In this document: piece by piece, positions 51,039-60,138 of the stretch
Layout: every line of letters begins with the position of its first letter
How positions within the stretch are numbered: the stretch's first letter is position 1
Assembly (NCBI GenBank): GCA_006844765.1
Contig: SPJV01000215.1
Span: forward strand, 6,429-70,428
Reading direction: 5' to 3'
Origin: Alphaproteobacteria bacterium
GTDB lineage: Bacteria > Pseudomonadota > Alphaproteobacteria > UBA8366 > Aestuariispiraceae
Length of the DNA stretch: 64,000 nt
The notes under the pieces: model-generated
Told to the model about the DNA's origin: nothing
Database searches by the model: none
What the model saw: only the letters and a program-made list of their open reading frames with translations
Program-made: the position numbers and the translations under genes

Positions 51039-51926
51039 ATGACCAAAATCAAAAAAGCCCTGGCCGCCACGGCGGAAGCCGTGGAAGCGGAACTCGACCG
51101 ACTCTTGGCTCAGGATGGCGCGCCGGAACGCCGGGTCGTTGAGGCCATGCGGTATGCGACATTGGGCGGCGGCAAGCGGGTCAGGCCCTTCCTGGTCATG
51201 GAAAGTGCAGGTTTATTCGGGGTCGCGACCGGATCAGCCGTCCGGGTCGCGGCGGCGTTGGAAATGGTGCATTGCTATTCTCTCGTCCATGATGATCTGC
51301 CGGCGATGGATGATGACGATCTTCGACGGGGCAGGCCCACAGTGCATCGGCGCTATGATGAGGCAACGGCGATTCTGGCCGGTGATGCACTATTGACCAG
51401 TGCCTTTGCCGTGCTGTCCAACGTGAAGACCCACCGGGAACCGGGGGTGCGCTGCGAATTGGTCGAAGCCCTTTCACAGGCCGCCGGGGCGCATGGCATG
51501 GTCGGCGGACAGATGATCGACCTGACAGCAGCACAGCTTGATCTCGACATGGGTGGGGTAACCCGGCTGCAGCGGTTGAAGACCGGGCGGCTCATCGATT
51601 TCGGCTGTCAGGCTGGTGCGATCCTTGGTCGTTCCGACACACAACGACGTGAAGCCCTGCGCGGATACAGCCATGATCTGGGCCTCGCCTTCCAGATGAT
51701 TGATGACATTCTGGATGTTGAAGGAAACCCGGATCTCTTGGGTAAAGCGGTGGCGAAGGATGAAGGCCAGGGCAAGGCGACCTTTGTATCCCTTATGGGG
51801 GTGGATCGTGCACGGGCACAGGCCGAACGGCTCGCCGATCAGGCAATCGATCATCTGGGTTCCTTCGACGAACGGGCGGATGGGTTGCGGGCACTTGCCC
51901 GTTTCGTGGTGGAGCGCGACCACTAA
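51039..51926 (+). CDS. ispA: Farnesyl diphosphate synthase
   Basis: 295 aa from ATG 51039; an open frame begins at 50982 but overlaps xseB and has no start signal. First Asp-rich motif 'LVHDDLPAMDDDDLRRGRPT' (the DDxxxxD form of type II short-chain synthases), second 'FQMIDDILDVEG', IPP-binding 'GGGKRVRPF' near residue 50. It makes FPP (or GPP) from IPP and DMAPP in the cytoplasm. Second in the xseB-ispA-dxs row, so FPP and the entry enzyme of the MEP pathway are encoded together. Confidence 0.94.
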   Translation: MTKIKKALAATAEAVEAELDRLLAQDGAPERRVVEAMRYATLGGGKRVRPFLVMESAGLFGVATGSAVRVAAALEMVHCYSLVHDDLPAMDDDDLRRGRPTVHRRYDEATAILAGDALLTSAFAVLSNVKTHREPGVRCELVEALSQAAGAHGMVGGQMIDLTAAQLDLDMGGVTRLQRLKTGRLIDFGCQAGAILGRSDTQRREALRGYSHDLGLAFQMIDDILDVEGNPDLLGKAVAKDEGQGKATFVSLMGVDRARAQAERLADQAIDHLGSFDERADGLRALARFVVERDH

Positions 51927-52042
51927 CATCACTGCGGATCGCTGATTCTCGCTGGCTTTCCAGGGTTTGGCGCGCTAATTCAAGGATGACGGATAGAAAC
52001 AAAAGAAAAGGTCGCCCAGGCTCCACCCTCCCCGCGATCAAA

Positions 52043-52086
52043 CACCACGATTGGAAACCACCTCCAATCCTTCCAGTGGCGTGGTG
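52043..52086. other. Bulged stem-loop in the ispA-dxs gap
   Basis: CACCACG (52043-52049) pairs with CGTGGTG (52080-52086), and the adjoining ATTGGA (52050-52055) pairs with TCCAAT (52063-52068), giving a 13-bp stem with an 11-nt bulge on the 3' side. It lies in the 225-bp gap, 66 bp before dxs. There is no T-run and no known riboswitch pattern was recognised. Confidence 0.45.
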
Positions 52087-52151
52087 ATCCGGCGGGATGA
52101 TGATGAGACTGGTGTTAATGGACCGATAGGCCCTAAGGATCGGATAAGATC

Positions 52152-54071
52152 GTGAATGCGGATACCCCCCTGCTGGATAGCCTGAAGGACATGGCGGCGT
52201 TGCGGGCCGTGCCGGAAGCTCAGCTCACCCAGCTTGCCGATGAACTACGCCGGGACACGATCCATGCGGTCTCCAAGACTGGTGGGCATCTGGGGGCCGG
52301 ACTTGGCGTCGTCGAGCTGACACTGGCTTTGCATTACATCTTCGACACCCCGCATGACCGGTTGATCTGGGATGTCGGGCATCAATGCTATCCGCACAAG
52401 ATCCTGACCGGGCGGCGCGATCGCATGGGGACCCTGCGTCAGGGTGGCGGTCTCAGCGGATTTACCAAGCGCACGGAAAGTGAGTTTGATCCCTTCGGTG
52501 CGGCGCATAGTTCAACCTCCATTTCTGCCGGCCTCGGCATGTCGGTGGCGTCCGAGCTGGCGGGGGAAAAGCGCAATGTCGTTGCGGTGATCGGCGATGG
52601 CTCGATCTCAGCCGGCATGGCGTATGAGGCGATGAACAATGCCGGTGCGTTGGGGTCTCGGCTGATTGTCATTCTGAACGACAATGACATGTCCATTGCA
52701 CCGCCCGTCGGCGCGATGAGTGCCTATCTCTCGCGGTTGCTGTCGTCCAAGTCCTATATGTCCCTGCGGGATGTCGGTAAGACGATTGTTGAGAAGTTTC
52801 CGCGCCCGCTGGAGCGCGCGGTGGAGAAGTGGGAGGAATATGCCCGTGGTTTCGTCACCGGCGGCACTTTGTTTGAGGAGCTCGGCTTCTATTATGTCGG
52901 TCCGGTAGACGGCCATAACCTGGATCACCTGCTGCCGGTCTTGAAGAATGTGCGCGATGCGAAGGATCCGGGCCCAGTTCTGATCCATGTCGTCACCCAG
53001 AAGGGCAAGGGCTACGCGCCTGCCGAGGCATCGGATGACAAATACCATGGTGTATCCAAGTTTGATGTTGTCACCGGAACCCAGGTAAAGGCGAAGCCGA
53101 ATGCGCCTTCCTATACAAAAGTCTTTGGACAGACCCTGTCGAAGCTTGCGGAAACGGATGACAAAATCGTCGCGGTGACAGCGGCGATGCCATCAGGAAC
53201 AGGGATCAATATCTTTGAGGATGCCCATCCCGACCGGACTTTCGATGTCGGGATTGCCGAACAACATGCGGTGACCTTTGCCGCCGGCATGGCGACAGAA
53301 GGCTATAAGCCCTTCGCCGCGATCTATTCGACCTTCCTGCAGCGCGCTTATGATCAAGTCGTGCATGACGTGGCAATCCAATCCCTGCCCGTGCGCTTTG
53401 CCATCGACAGGGCGGGCTATGTCGGTGCGGATGGGCAAACCCATTGCGGTGCCTTTGATGTCGCCTTTTTGGGATGCCTGCCGGGCATGGTGGTGATGGC
53501 GGCAGCTGATGAGGCAGAGTTGGTGCATATGACCGCGACCGCTGCCGCGATTGACGACCGCCCCTCAGCCTTCCGCTATCCACGCGGAGAGGGCGTGGGC
53601 ATCGACATGCCGGAAACGCCGCAGGTCCTGGAAATCGGGAAAGGCCGCATCCTGCGGGAGGGAACGGCGGTGGCGATTCTATCGCTGGGCTCCCGCCTTA
53701 CCGATGCGCTGAAGGCTGCAGAAGAGCTTGCCGCGATGGGGCTTAGCGCGACAGTCGCAGATGCCCGCTTTGCCAAGCCGCTGGACGAAGACCTCGTCGC
53801 GCAATTGGCCCGGAACCATGAGGTTCTGATCACGATTGAAGAAGGCTCTATCGGCGGTTTTTCCAGCTATGTCCTGGATTACCTCGCCCGCAACGATCTT
53901 GTTCAAGGGGTGAAGGTCAGACCCATGGTGATGCCGGATCTCTTCCTGGATCAGGACAAGCCGGACATACAGGTCTCCCAAGCCGGGCTGGCTGCTTCCG
54001 ACATCGTGGGAACAGCTCTTGCCGCCCTTGGCGTGGACGCGACCAGCCGCGAAGGCTCGGCCAGCGCTTAA
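52152..54071 (+). CDS. dxs: 1-deoxy-D-xylulose-5-phosphate synthase
   Basis: 639 aa from GTG 52152 (AAGGAT upstream). Thiamine-diphosphate site 'VIGDGSISAGMAYEAMNNAG...ILNDNDMSIAPPVGAMS' near 150-190, 'GHQCYPHKILTGRRD' near 75, and catalytic region 'VGIAEQHAVTFAAGMATEGYKPF' near 360. The C-terminal transketolase domain ends 'GLAASDIVGTAL'. It joins pyruvate and glyceraldehyde 3-phosphate to start the MEP isoprenoid route. It follows ispA by 225 bp and may have its own promoter. Confidence 0.97.
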   Translation: MNADTPLLDSLKDMAALRAVPEAQLTQLADELRRDTIHAVSKTGGHLGAGLGVVELTLALHYIFDTPHDRLIWDVGHQCYPHKILTGRRDRMGTLRQGGGLSGFTKRTESEFDPFGAAHSSTSISAGLGMSVASELAGEKRNVVAVIGDGSISAGMAYEAMNNAGALGSRLIVILNDNDMSIAPPVGAMSAYLSRLLSSKSYMSLRDVGKTIVEKFPRPLERAVEKWEEYARGFVTGGTLFEELGFYYVGPVDGHNLDHLLPVLKNVRDAKDPGPVLIHVVTQKGKGYAPAEASDDKYHGVSKFDVVTGTQVKAKPNAPSYTKVFGQTLSKLAETDDKIVAVTAAMPSGTGINIFEDAHPDRTFDVGIAEQHAVTFAAGMATEGYKPFAAIYSTFLQRAYDQVVHDVAIQSLPVRFAIDRAGYVGADGQTHCGAFDVAFLGCLPGMVVMAAADEAELVHMTATAAAIDDRPSAFRYPRGEGVGIDMPETPQVLEIGKGRILREGTAVAILSLGSRLTDALKAAEELAAMGLSATVADARFAKPLDEDLVAQLARNHEVLITIEEGSIGGFSSYVLDYLARNDLVQGVKVRPMVMPDLFLDQDKPDIQVSQAGLAASDIVGTALAALGVDATSREGSASA

Positions 54072-54103
54072 GACCGGCGCCAAACTACTTTTAAAACAAT
54101 GGC

Positions 54104-54132
54104 ATTATAAAACACTAATAAATGTGTATAAT
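54104..54132 (+). promoter_or_regulatory. AT-rich promoter/operator of the siroheme-sulfite operon
   Basis: 54095-54190 is strikingly AT-rich for this genome. A consensus -10 TATAAT is at 54127-54132, and an imperfect dyad ATTATA..ACAC / GTGT..ATAAT spans 54104-54132, as a LysR-type (CysB-like) activator site might. No clear -35. The operon start is 109 bp downstream. Confidence 0.45.
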
Positions 54133-54241
54133 ATATATTTCACATAAATTATTTGCAGATAAAAAAATACTCCCTATATTCACCGTTATATGAGCGCGGA
54201 GGGATCGGCCCGTCGCGTATAGCGTTGAAACGGGACACGTT

Positions 54242-55237
54242 ATGGAACTGTTTCCGGCATTCTGGCGACTGAAGGACCGGCGGGTGATCCTGACGGGAGA
54301 AGGGGACGCAGCGCTGAACAAGCTGCGGCTTTTGATCCGCGCTGGTGCCGATGTCGCCGTGTTCGCACCCACCCCCGGTGACGCACTGGTCACCGAAGCG
54401 GCGACGCTTGGGGCCAAGGTGTTCCGACGTCCGGTTGAAGAAAAAGATGTCGGTCGGGCTGCCTTTGCTGTTGTCGCGGATGATGGTGAGGCTGATGCCA
54501 TACGGAATGCTACGCTGCTGCGCGCCGCGCGCCTGCCGGTCAATGCTGTAGATCGCCCGGCGCTTTGTGATTTTTCTGTCCCGGCGATTGTTGACCGGGG
54601 CGCCGTGGTGGTTGCCGTGGCGACGGGCGGGGCCTCTCCGATCCTGGCGCAGAGGGTGCGACAGTCAATTGAGGCGGTTTTGCCCCGGCGATTGGACGGG
54701 CTTGCCCGGTTCGCGCGGGACTTCCGCAACTCGGTCAGCAAGGTCATCACAACCCCGACAGCCCGCCGGCGGTTTTGGGAGCGTGTGATCGACGGGCCCA
54801 TTGCCGCCGATGTGCTGGAGGGACGGGAGAGCAAGGCCCGTGAGGCCATGTTGGCGACCTTGAACCATGCCGATGCGCAGGAAACCGGGGCAGGCCGCGC
54901 GATTGTCGTTGGTATCGGCCCGGGCGATGCGGAACACCTGACGTTAAAGGCGCTGAAAGCAATGCTGATTGCCGATGTGATCCTGCATGACGGCATCGAT
55001 ATCGACCCTGTCCTCGATTACGCCCGACGCGATGCGCAACGCCTCGTGGTTGATGCCATCGATGGACCCCAAAGTGCCGCTGACCAAGCCGCCGCCGGTC
55101 GTGTCGCGGTTTTGCTGGCACGCGGCGATGGTCGCAATGCCCATGCGCGCCTGACCGAGCTTGGCTGCGCGGCGGCGCTTGTTCCAGGCATCGGTTCGGA
55201 TCGCCCATCCCTCGGCCTCGTCATGCGCGCCAGTTAA
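54242..55237 (+). CDS. Siroheme synthase (CysG-like) with a truncated methyltransferase domain
   Basis: 331 aa. The N-terminal part (about 1-205) is the precorrin-2 dehydrogenase/ferrochelatase (Met8/CysGB): 'VILTGEGDAALNKLRLLIRAGADV', 'NAVDRPALCDFSVPAIVDRGAVVVAVATGGASPILA' with the catalytic Asp in VDRP. The C-terminal part begins like a uroporphyrinogen III methyltransferase ('IVVGIGPGDAEHLTLKALKAMLIADVILHDG') but is only ~115 residues against ~240 normally and stops after 'ALVPGIGSDRPSLGLVMR'. The second half of the SAM fold is missing, so the methylation step likely depends on a separate CobA. First gene of the sulfite-reduction cluster. Confidence 0.88.
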   Translation: MELFPAFWRLKDRRVILTGEGDAALNKLRLLIRAGADVAVFAPTPGDALVTEAATLGAKVFRRPVEEKDVGRAAFAVVADDGEADAIRNATLLRAARLPVNAVDRPALCDFSVPAIVDRGAVVVAVATGGASPILAQRVRQSIEAVLPRRLDGLARFARDFRNSVSKVITTPTARRRFWERVIDGPIAADVLEGRESKAREAMLATLNHADAQETGAGRAIVVGIGPGDAEHLTLKALKAMLIADVILHDGIDIDPVLDYARRDAQRLVVDAIDGPQSAADQAAAGRVAVLLARGDGRNAHARLTELGCAAALVPGIGSDRPSLGLVMRAS

Positions 55238-55256
55238 GCCTCAGGAGTGAATGGAA

Positions 55257-55643
55257 ATGAGTCTGCAAGCCCTTACCGCCAATCGCCTGTCCAATGGCCG
55301 GGTCGTGTTCTTGAAGGAAGATGGCAACTGGACCCTGGACGTGTCTGAAGCCCGCGCCGTCGAGGCAGAGACGGATATCGCTGATCTGGAAGGGGCGGGC
55401 CGCGATGCGGAAGCCGCACAGCTGGTCACCGGTGCTTATCTGATCGAGGTTGCGCGAACCGCGAACGGCGTTGCGCCGCTGCGGAACAAGGAACGCATCC
55501 GCGCCTTGGGCCCGACGGTCCAGATCACGCTTAACCAGTCGCGGAACAGTGCCGAAAACCCGCCTCTCATTTCATCGTCCTCCGTGTCTCCCTGTGTATC
55601 TCCTTGTGTTTCTCCCACGGACTCCCCACAGAAGGTCGCCTGA
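55257..55643 (+). CDS. DUF2849 protein
   Basis: 128 aa from the second ATG (9 nt from GGAG; a first ATG is at 55251). The N-terminal ~95 residues are the DUF2849 domain found between cysG and cysI in Alphaproteobacteria ('LTANRLSNGRVVFLKEDGNWTLDVSEARAV', 'LVTGAYLIEVARTANGVAPLRNKERIRALGPT'). The end is a Ser/Pro/Cys-rich low-complexity tail (SVSPCVSPCVSPTDSP) from a degenerate 12-bp repeat. Role unknown; its place implies a part in siroheme or sulfite metabolism. Confidence 0.87.
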   Translation: MSLQALTANRLSNGRVVFLKEDGNWTLDVSEARAVEAETDIADLEGAGRDAEAAQLVTGAYLIEVARTANGVAPLRNKERIRALGPTVQITLNQSRNSAENPPLISSSSVSPCVSPCVSPTDSPQKVA

Positions 55644-55644
55644 C

Positions 55645-57315
55645 ATGTATCGTTATGATGAATTCGACGCCCGCTTCGTCAAACAGCGGGTTGAGCAGTA
55701 TCGTGGTCAGGTTGCCCGCCGTCTTTCCGGCGAGATGACAGAGGATGAGTTCAAACCGCTACGGCTGCAGAACGGGCTCTATCTGCAGCTTCATGCCTAT
55801 ATGCTGCGGGTAGCGATCCCCTATGGCACGTTGAATGCGGTTCAGATGCGCAAGCTCGCCCATATCGCGCGAACCTATGACCGCGGCTATGGGCATTTCA
55901 CGACCCGGCAAAACATCCAATACAATTGGCCCAAACTGGAAGACTCCGCCGATATCCTGGACGCGCTGGCCGAGGTTGAAATGCACGCGATCCAGACCAG
56001 CGGCAACTGTATCCGCAATACCACGGCGGATGCCTATGCCGGTGCAGCAGCGGATGAGATCGAAGATCCCCGTGTCTGGTGCGAAATCATTCGCCAATGG
56101 TCGACCTTGCACCCTGAATTCGCCTTCCTGCCGCGCAAGTTCAAGATTGCCGTAACCGGCGCGGCGCAGGACCGGGCAGCCATTCGCGTTCATGACATCG
56201 GTCTGGCGATCAAACGCAACGAGGCGGGCGAAATCGGCTTCGAAGTATTGGTCGGCGGCGGTCAGGGCCGCACCCCGATGATCGCCAAGAAAATCCGCGA
56301 TTTCCTGCCCAAGGACTATCTTCTCAGCTATCTGGAAGCGATCCTGCGGGTCTACAACATGCTGGGGCGGCGGGATAACAAGTACAAAGCCCGCATCAAA
56401 ATCCTGGTGCATGAAACCGGGACCGAAGAGCTGACCCGGATGATCGAGGAGGAATGGGAGGCGCTGCGCCGTGTCACCTCCATCGATATCCCACCTGAAG
56501 AGGTGAAACGGATTGAGGCCTATTTCGCGCCGCCAGCTTTCGAGACCCTGGCCGATACCAATGTCGCCTTCGAGGCAAAGCGGTTCGAGGATAAGGCCTT
56601 TGCCCAATGGGTGCGCCATAATGTGAAACCGCACCGGGTTCCGGGCTATGTCTCGGTCGATATCTCGCTAAAGCCGGTCGGCGGCATTCCGGGCGATGCG
56701 ACCGATGCCCAGATGGACCTGATCGCGGATCTGACGGATTGCTATGCGTTGGAAAGTGAAATCCGGGTGACGCATCAGCAGAACCTGGTCCTGCCGCATG
56801 TGAAGCAATCCGACCTGTATGCGCTGTGGCAGGCGCTGGCGGCAGCGGAGCTGGCAACGCCGAATAGTGGCCTGATCAGTGACATCATTGCCTGTCCGGG
56901 GCTCGATTACTGCGGCCTTGCCAATGCGCGCTCGATCCCGGTGTCACAAGCCATTTCCAACCGTTTCGCGGATCTAGAGCAACAGGCGCATATCGGGCCG
57001 CTGGAGCTTAAGATTTCCGGCTGCATCAATGCCTGCGGCCATCACCATGTTGGGCATATCGGCATTCTGGGCGTCGATCGAAAGGGGGAGGAACATTATC
57101 AGCTCACCCTCGGCGGGCGTCCGGATAATGAAGCAGCAATCGGTAAGATCACCGGCCCCGGTTTCTCGGCGGACGGGATCGTTGATGCGGTGGAAACCGT
57201 GGTGCGCACTTACCTGAACATTCGCCTGTCCGAAGCAGAACCCTTCATCGATTGCCTGAGCCGTGTCGGCGCCGATCCTTTCAAGGAACGGCTCTACGGT
57301 GAGAAAGCCGCGTGA
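55645..57315 (+). CDS. cysI: Sulfite/nitrite reductase, siroheme hemoprotein
   Basis: 556 aa from ATG 55645, 1 bp after the DUF2849 stop. Two ferredoxin-like repeats and two siroheme-4Fe4S domains. The cluster ligands are visible as CPGLDYC near residue 420 and CINACGHH near 458, where the Cys bridges siroheme. 'TRQNIQYNWPKLED' near 90 is typical of the family. It reduces sulfite to sulfide with six electrons for cysteine synthesis. It lacks the FAD/FMN half, so a ferredoxin or separate reductase supplies electrons. Clustered with siroheme synthesis and the DUF2849/DUF934 genes, so assimilation of sulfite is more likely than nitrite. Confidence 0.93.
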   Translation: MYRYDEFDARFVKQRVEQYRGQVARRLSGEMTEDEFKPLRLQNGLYLQLHAYMLRVAIPYGTLNAVQMRKLAHIARTYDRGYGHFTTRQNIQYNWPKLEDSADILDALAEVEMHAIQTSGNCIRNTTADAYAGAAADEIEDPRVWCEIIRQWSTLHPEFAFLPRKFKIAVTGAAQDRAAIRVHDIGLAIKRNEAGEIGFEVLVGGGQGRTPMIAKKIRDFLPKDYLLSYLEAILRVYNMLGRRDNKYKARIKILVHETGTEELTRMIEEEWEALRRVTSIDIPPEEVKRIEAYFAPPAFETLADTNVAFEAKRFEDKAFAQWVRHNVKPHRVPGYVSVDISLKPVGGIPGDATDAQMDLIADLTDCYALESEIRVTHQQNLVLPHVKQSDLYALWQALAAAELATPNSGLISDIIACPGLDYCGLANARSIPVSQAISNRFADLEQQAHIGPLELKISGCINACGHHHVGHIGILGVDRKGEEHYQLTLGGRPDNEAAIGKITGPGFSADGIVDAVETVVRTYLNIRLSEAEPFIDCLSRVGADPFKERLYGEKAA

Positions 57316-57383
57316 GCCATGAACAACGGCGGCAGTCCGCTCCGCCACCCGATAACGCTGGTGTAAGCAAGGAGACCCACCCA

Positions 57384-57899
57384 ATGGCTTTGATCAAGAA
57401 TGGAACGCTGGCCGCCGATATCTGGCATCGCTATGACGATGACACCCCGTTACAGGCGGATATCCCGGCTTTGGTCTCCCTGGAACGCTGGCAGGCGGAG
57501 CGGGAGGATATCCTCGCCTCCACCGCCGATATCGGGGTGGTTCTGCGCGCCGACCAGCATCCGGATGCGATCACCGGCGATCTGCCACGTCTGCAGGTCG
57601 TGGCGCTGGAGTTCCCCGCCTTCACCGATGGCCGCGCCTATTCCTATGCCCGTCTGCTGCGGGAACGCCTGGGCTTCGAAGGCGAAATCCGCGCCATCGG
57701 TAATGTGCTGCGTGACCAATATCTCTTCATGCAACGCACCGGCTTCGATGCGTTCGAGGTCAAAGACGGTGTCACCACCCGCGCCTTCTTGGCGGCAATC
57801 GAAGAAGTCGACCTCTACTACCAAGCCTCCGCCGACACCGCCCAAACCATCTGGCAACGCCGCCACACAACAGAAGACGCCTCGGCTGCGGCAGCGTGA
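57384..57899 (+). CDS. DUF934 protein
   Basis: 171 aa from ATG 57384 (AAGGAG upstream); a GTG at 57312 overlapping cysI has no RBS. DUF934 signature: 'LVSLERWQAERE', 'RLQVVALEFPAFTDGRAYSYARLLRERLGFEGEIRAIGNVLRDQYLFMQRTGFDAFEV'. In most Proteobacteria this gene lies with cysI and cysH and is thought to help sulfite or adenylyl-sulfate reduction. Here cysH is absent: 68 bp separate cysI and this gene and hold no remnant. Confidence 0.88.
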   Translation: MALIKNGTLAADIWHRYDDDTPLQADIPALVSLERWQAEREDILASTADIGVVLRADQHPDAITGDLPRLQVVALEFPAFTDGRAYSYARLLRERLGFEGEIRAIGNVLRDQYLFMQRTGFDAFEVKDGVTTRAFLAAIEEVDLYYQASADTAQTIWQRRHTTEDASAAAA

Positions 57900-57937
57900 C
57901 CCGGGTGGGGAAATACGGTGGTTCTGAGGGCGGTCGG

Positions 57938-58528
57938 TTAGAACAATCCCTCCTCGACCATGGATGGCAGAGACCGGGCAATGGCGCGGGCGTCTTCCAG
58001 GGCGTCATGAGCGTTCTCGGCTGCCGGCAGGCCGAAAAGGTGGGGCAGACTTGCCGACGAACACGCCTTAAAGCGCTCGCCATGCAATCCAATCGCGGCA
58101 CGGCGCAGATTTGTGAAATTGTCCGGCCACAGCCCCGCCGACATATCGTGCAGGGACAGATTTTCCAGGATCACATCATTGTCCCATCCCCAGGACAGCA
58201 GCGGCGCGCCCCGCAACAAATGTGCGAACTGCGCGAAGGCAGTTGGGAAATCGAGCCCATCGCGCTCAATACGCGCCTGGTCGATGCCGGTCAGGCTCTG
58301 GATATAGTCCGACAGCACCGGATTGCGGCGGGGACGCACGAGAACGGAGAGAGTCTCGATTTCCCGAAATCCCGCCGCGCAATCGAGCCTTACCGCGCCG
58401 ATCTGGATGATCTCCCGATGCTCTCCCGGCCCGGACCAGCCACGGGCGACACTGCCTTCCCAAGCGGTGAACTCCGTATCGAAAACGACCAGGGCACCGT
58501 TGCGGGGCAGACGATAGGGAAGGCTCAT
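57938..58528 (-). CDS. DEDDh 3'-5' exonuclease
   Basis: 196 aa. Exo I 'VVFDTEFTAWEG' near residue 15 (D and E ligands), Exo II 'LLSWGWDNDVILENL' near 110, Exo III 'ENAHDALEDARAIA' near 170 with H-x4-D, so it is the DnaQ-like DEDDh type. It probably trims RNA or DNA 3' ends; not a replication epsilon. Its ATG overlaps the stop of the MocR gene upstream by 4 bp (ATGA), so the two are translated together. Confidence 0.88.
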   Translation of the reverse strand: MSLPYRLPRNGALVVFDTEFTAWEGSVARGWSGPGEHREIIQIGAVRLDCAAGFREIETLSVLVRPRRNPVLSDYIQSLTGIDQARIERDGLDFPTAFAQFAHLLRGAPLLSWGWDNDVILENLSLHDMSAGLWPDNFTNLRRAAIGLHGERFKACSSASLPHLFGLPAAENAHDALEDARAIARSLPSMVEEGLF

Positions 58529-60054
58529 TCCGATGCGCCTGTAAGAGACGCGCGAAGCTGTTCAATTGCGGTTTCAACCTCTTCTTCTGGCACAGCGGCA
58601 TAGCCGAGTAGCAAGCCATCGGCCCGTGCCTCCCCATCCTTCGGCGGGACGGTATAGAAGCCGGAGAGGGCGGTGGTTGAAATTCCGGCCTCCGCCGCAC
58701 GGCGATGCGCTTCCTTGTCATTCATCCTCTGAGAAAGTTCTGGCGTAAAGCGCGCGACCAGATGCATGCCGGCCTCCGCCTCCGCAACACGGAGCAGATC
58801 CGGCATGATCTTGTTGATCGCCGCCACCAAAGCCTTCTGGCGGCTGGCATAAAGCCGGCGCATGCGGCGGACATGGGTGGCAAAATGACCATCCTCGATA
58901 AAGGCACTGAGCGCCGGCTGCGCAACCGTGGAGGGATGATCATCCAGCGCCGCACGGGCATAGCTGAAGGATTCCGCCAAATCCGGCGGGGCAACCAGAT
59001 AGCCGATCCTGAGCGAGGGAAACATCACCTTGGAGAAAGTACCTATATAAACCACGCGCCCTTCGCGATCCAAACCCTGAAGGGCGGAAAGCGGACGACC
59101 ACTGTAGCGGTACTCGCTGTCATAATCGTCTTCCAGGATCCACCCATCCCGACGGGACGCCCATTCCAGGAGCTTCAGCCGCCGGGGCAGGGTCATGGTG
59201 ATACCCAGCGGGTATTGATGAGAAGGCGCGACACAGACCATCTTGGCATGGGGGGCCAACGCCTCGCCGGCATCAATATCCAGGCCTTCTTCATCCACCG
59301 GCACGGCGATCTGTTCCAGGCCCGCCCCCATCAGGGCGCCGCGAATGCCGGAATAGCCGGGCTCCTCAATCAAGGCCGCATCGCCCTCATCCATCAGGAC
59401 ATGGGCGGCGAGCCCGATTGCCTGCTGCGCACCGGAGACAATAATGATCTGTTCCGCATCACAGCGCACCGCCCGCACCGTGCGTAAATAGGCGGCAATA
59501 GCCTCCCTAAGCGGGGGATAGCCCGCCGGTTCCGGGCTGGCGAGCAGGCTTTGCGGCGGACGGCGCCAGGCTCGGCTCATCAACCGCGACCAGACATCAA
59601 AGGGAAAGCCATCCAAATCCGGCAGTCCCGGGGTGAACGCACGTGTCGCCGCAAAGCGGGTCAATCTGCGGAGGGTGGACAGGCGCTCCCCCCGGGATGA
59701 CAGCCGACGACCCGCCGCCGGGGCATCGGTCGACCCGAACCCGGCACTTCCGGATATCCCGCTGATCGATAGGGAGTCTTCCGGCAGTTCAATCGACACG
59801 AAGGATCCCGCGCCGACACGGCCTTCCAGATAGCCTTCCGCGAAAAGCTGATCGAAGGCACCGGTCACAGTGTTGCGGGAGACGCCAAGCTCCTTCGCCA
59901 AGGTTCGGCTGGAGGGGAGACGCGCACCCCCGCCCAATCTGCCACTCAGAATCAACAGTCGCAGTTGATCATAGAGCTGCCGATGCAGCGGAGTCTCATC
60001 CGTCCGATCCAGGACCAGCGGCAGCAATGTTCCATCGGAAACCCGGCGCGCCAT
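58525..60054 (-). CDS. MocR-family regulator (GntR HTH fused to aminotransferase)
   Basis: 509 aa. GntR winged helix (about 12-80, 'LHRQLYDQLRLLILSGRLGGGARLPSSRTLAKELGVSRNTVTGAFDQLFAEGYL'), a ~60-residue linker, and a fold-type I aminotransferase domain (about 140-500) with 'VSGAQQAIGLAAHVLMDEGD', 'EDDYDSEYRYSGRPL' and the PLP lysine in 'YIGTFSKVMFPSLRIGYL'. This is the PdxR/GabR class that senses PLP or an amino compound. No pdxST or gab gene is adjacent, so its target may be its own promoter. GGAGGG is 7 nt before the ATG. Confidence 0.93.
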   Translation of the reverse strand: MARRVSDGTLLPLVLDRTDETPLHRQLYDQLRLLILSGRLGGGARLPSSRTLAKELGVSRNTVTGAFDQLFAEGYLEGRVGAGSFVSIELPEDSLSISGISGSAGFGSTDAPAAGRRLSSRGERLSTLRRLTRFAATRAFTPGLPDLDGFPFDVWSRLMSRAWRRPPQSLLASPEPAGYPPLREAIAAYLRTVRAVRCDAEQIIIVSGAQQAIGLAAHVLMDEGDAALIEEPGYSGIRGALMGAGLEQIAVPVDEEGLDIDAGEALAPHAKMVCVAPSHQYPLGITMTLPRRLKLLEWASRRDGWILEDDYDSEYRYSGRPLSALQGLDREGRVVYIGTFSKVMFPSLRIGYLVAPPDLAESFSYARAALDDHPSTVAQPALSAFIEDGHFATHVRRMRRLYASRQKALVAAINKIMPDLLRVAEAEAGMHLVARFTPELSQRMNDKEAHRRAAEAGISTTALSGFYTVPPKDGEARADGLLLGYAAVPEEEVETAIEQLRASLTGASE

Positions 60055-60138
60055 TGCTCACCCTCCTCCTGAATCCCTGAATGGCTCTAAAAATACGATG
60101 GATTTCAGGTTTTCTTCAAGCCAATCTGCATGAAACCT

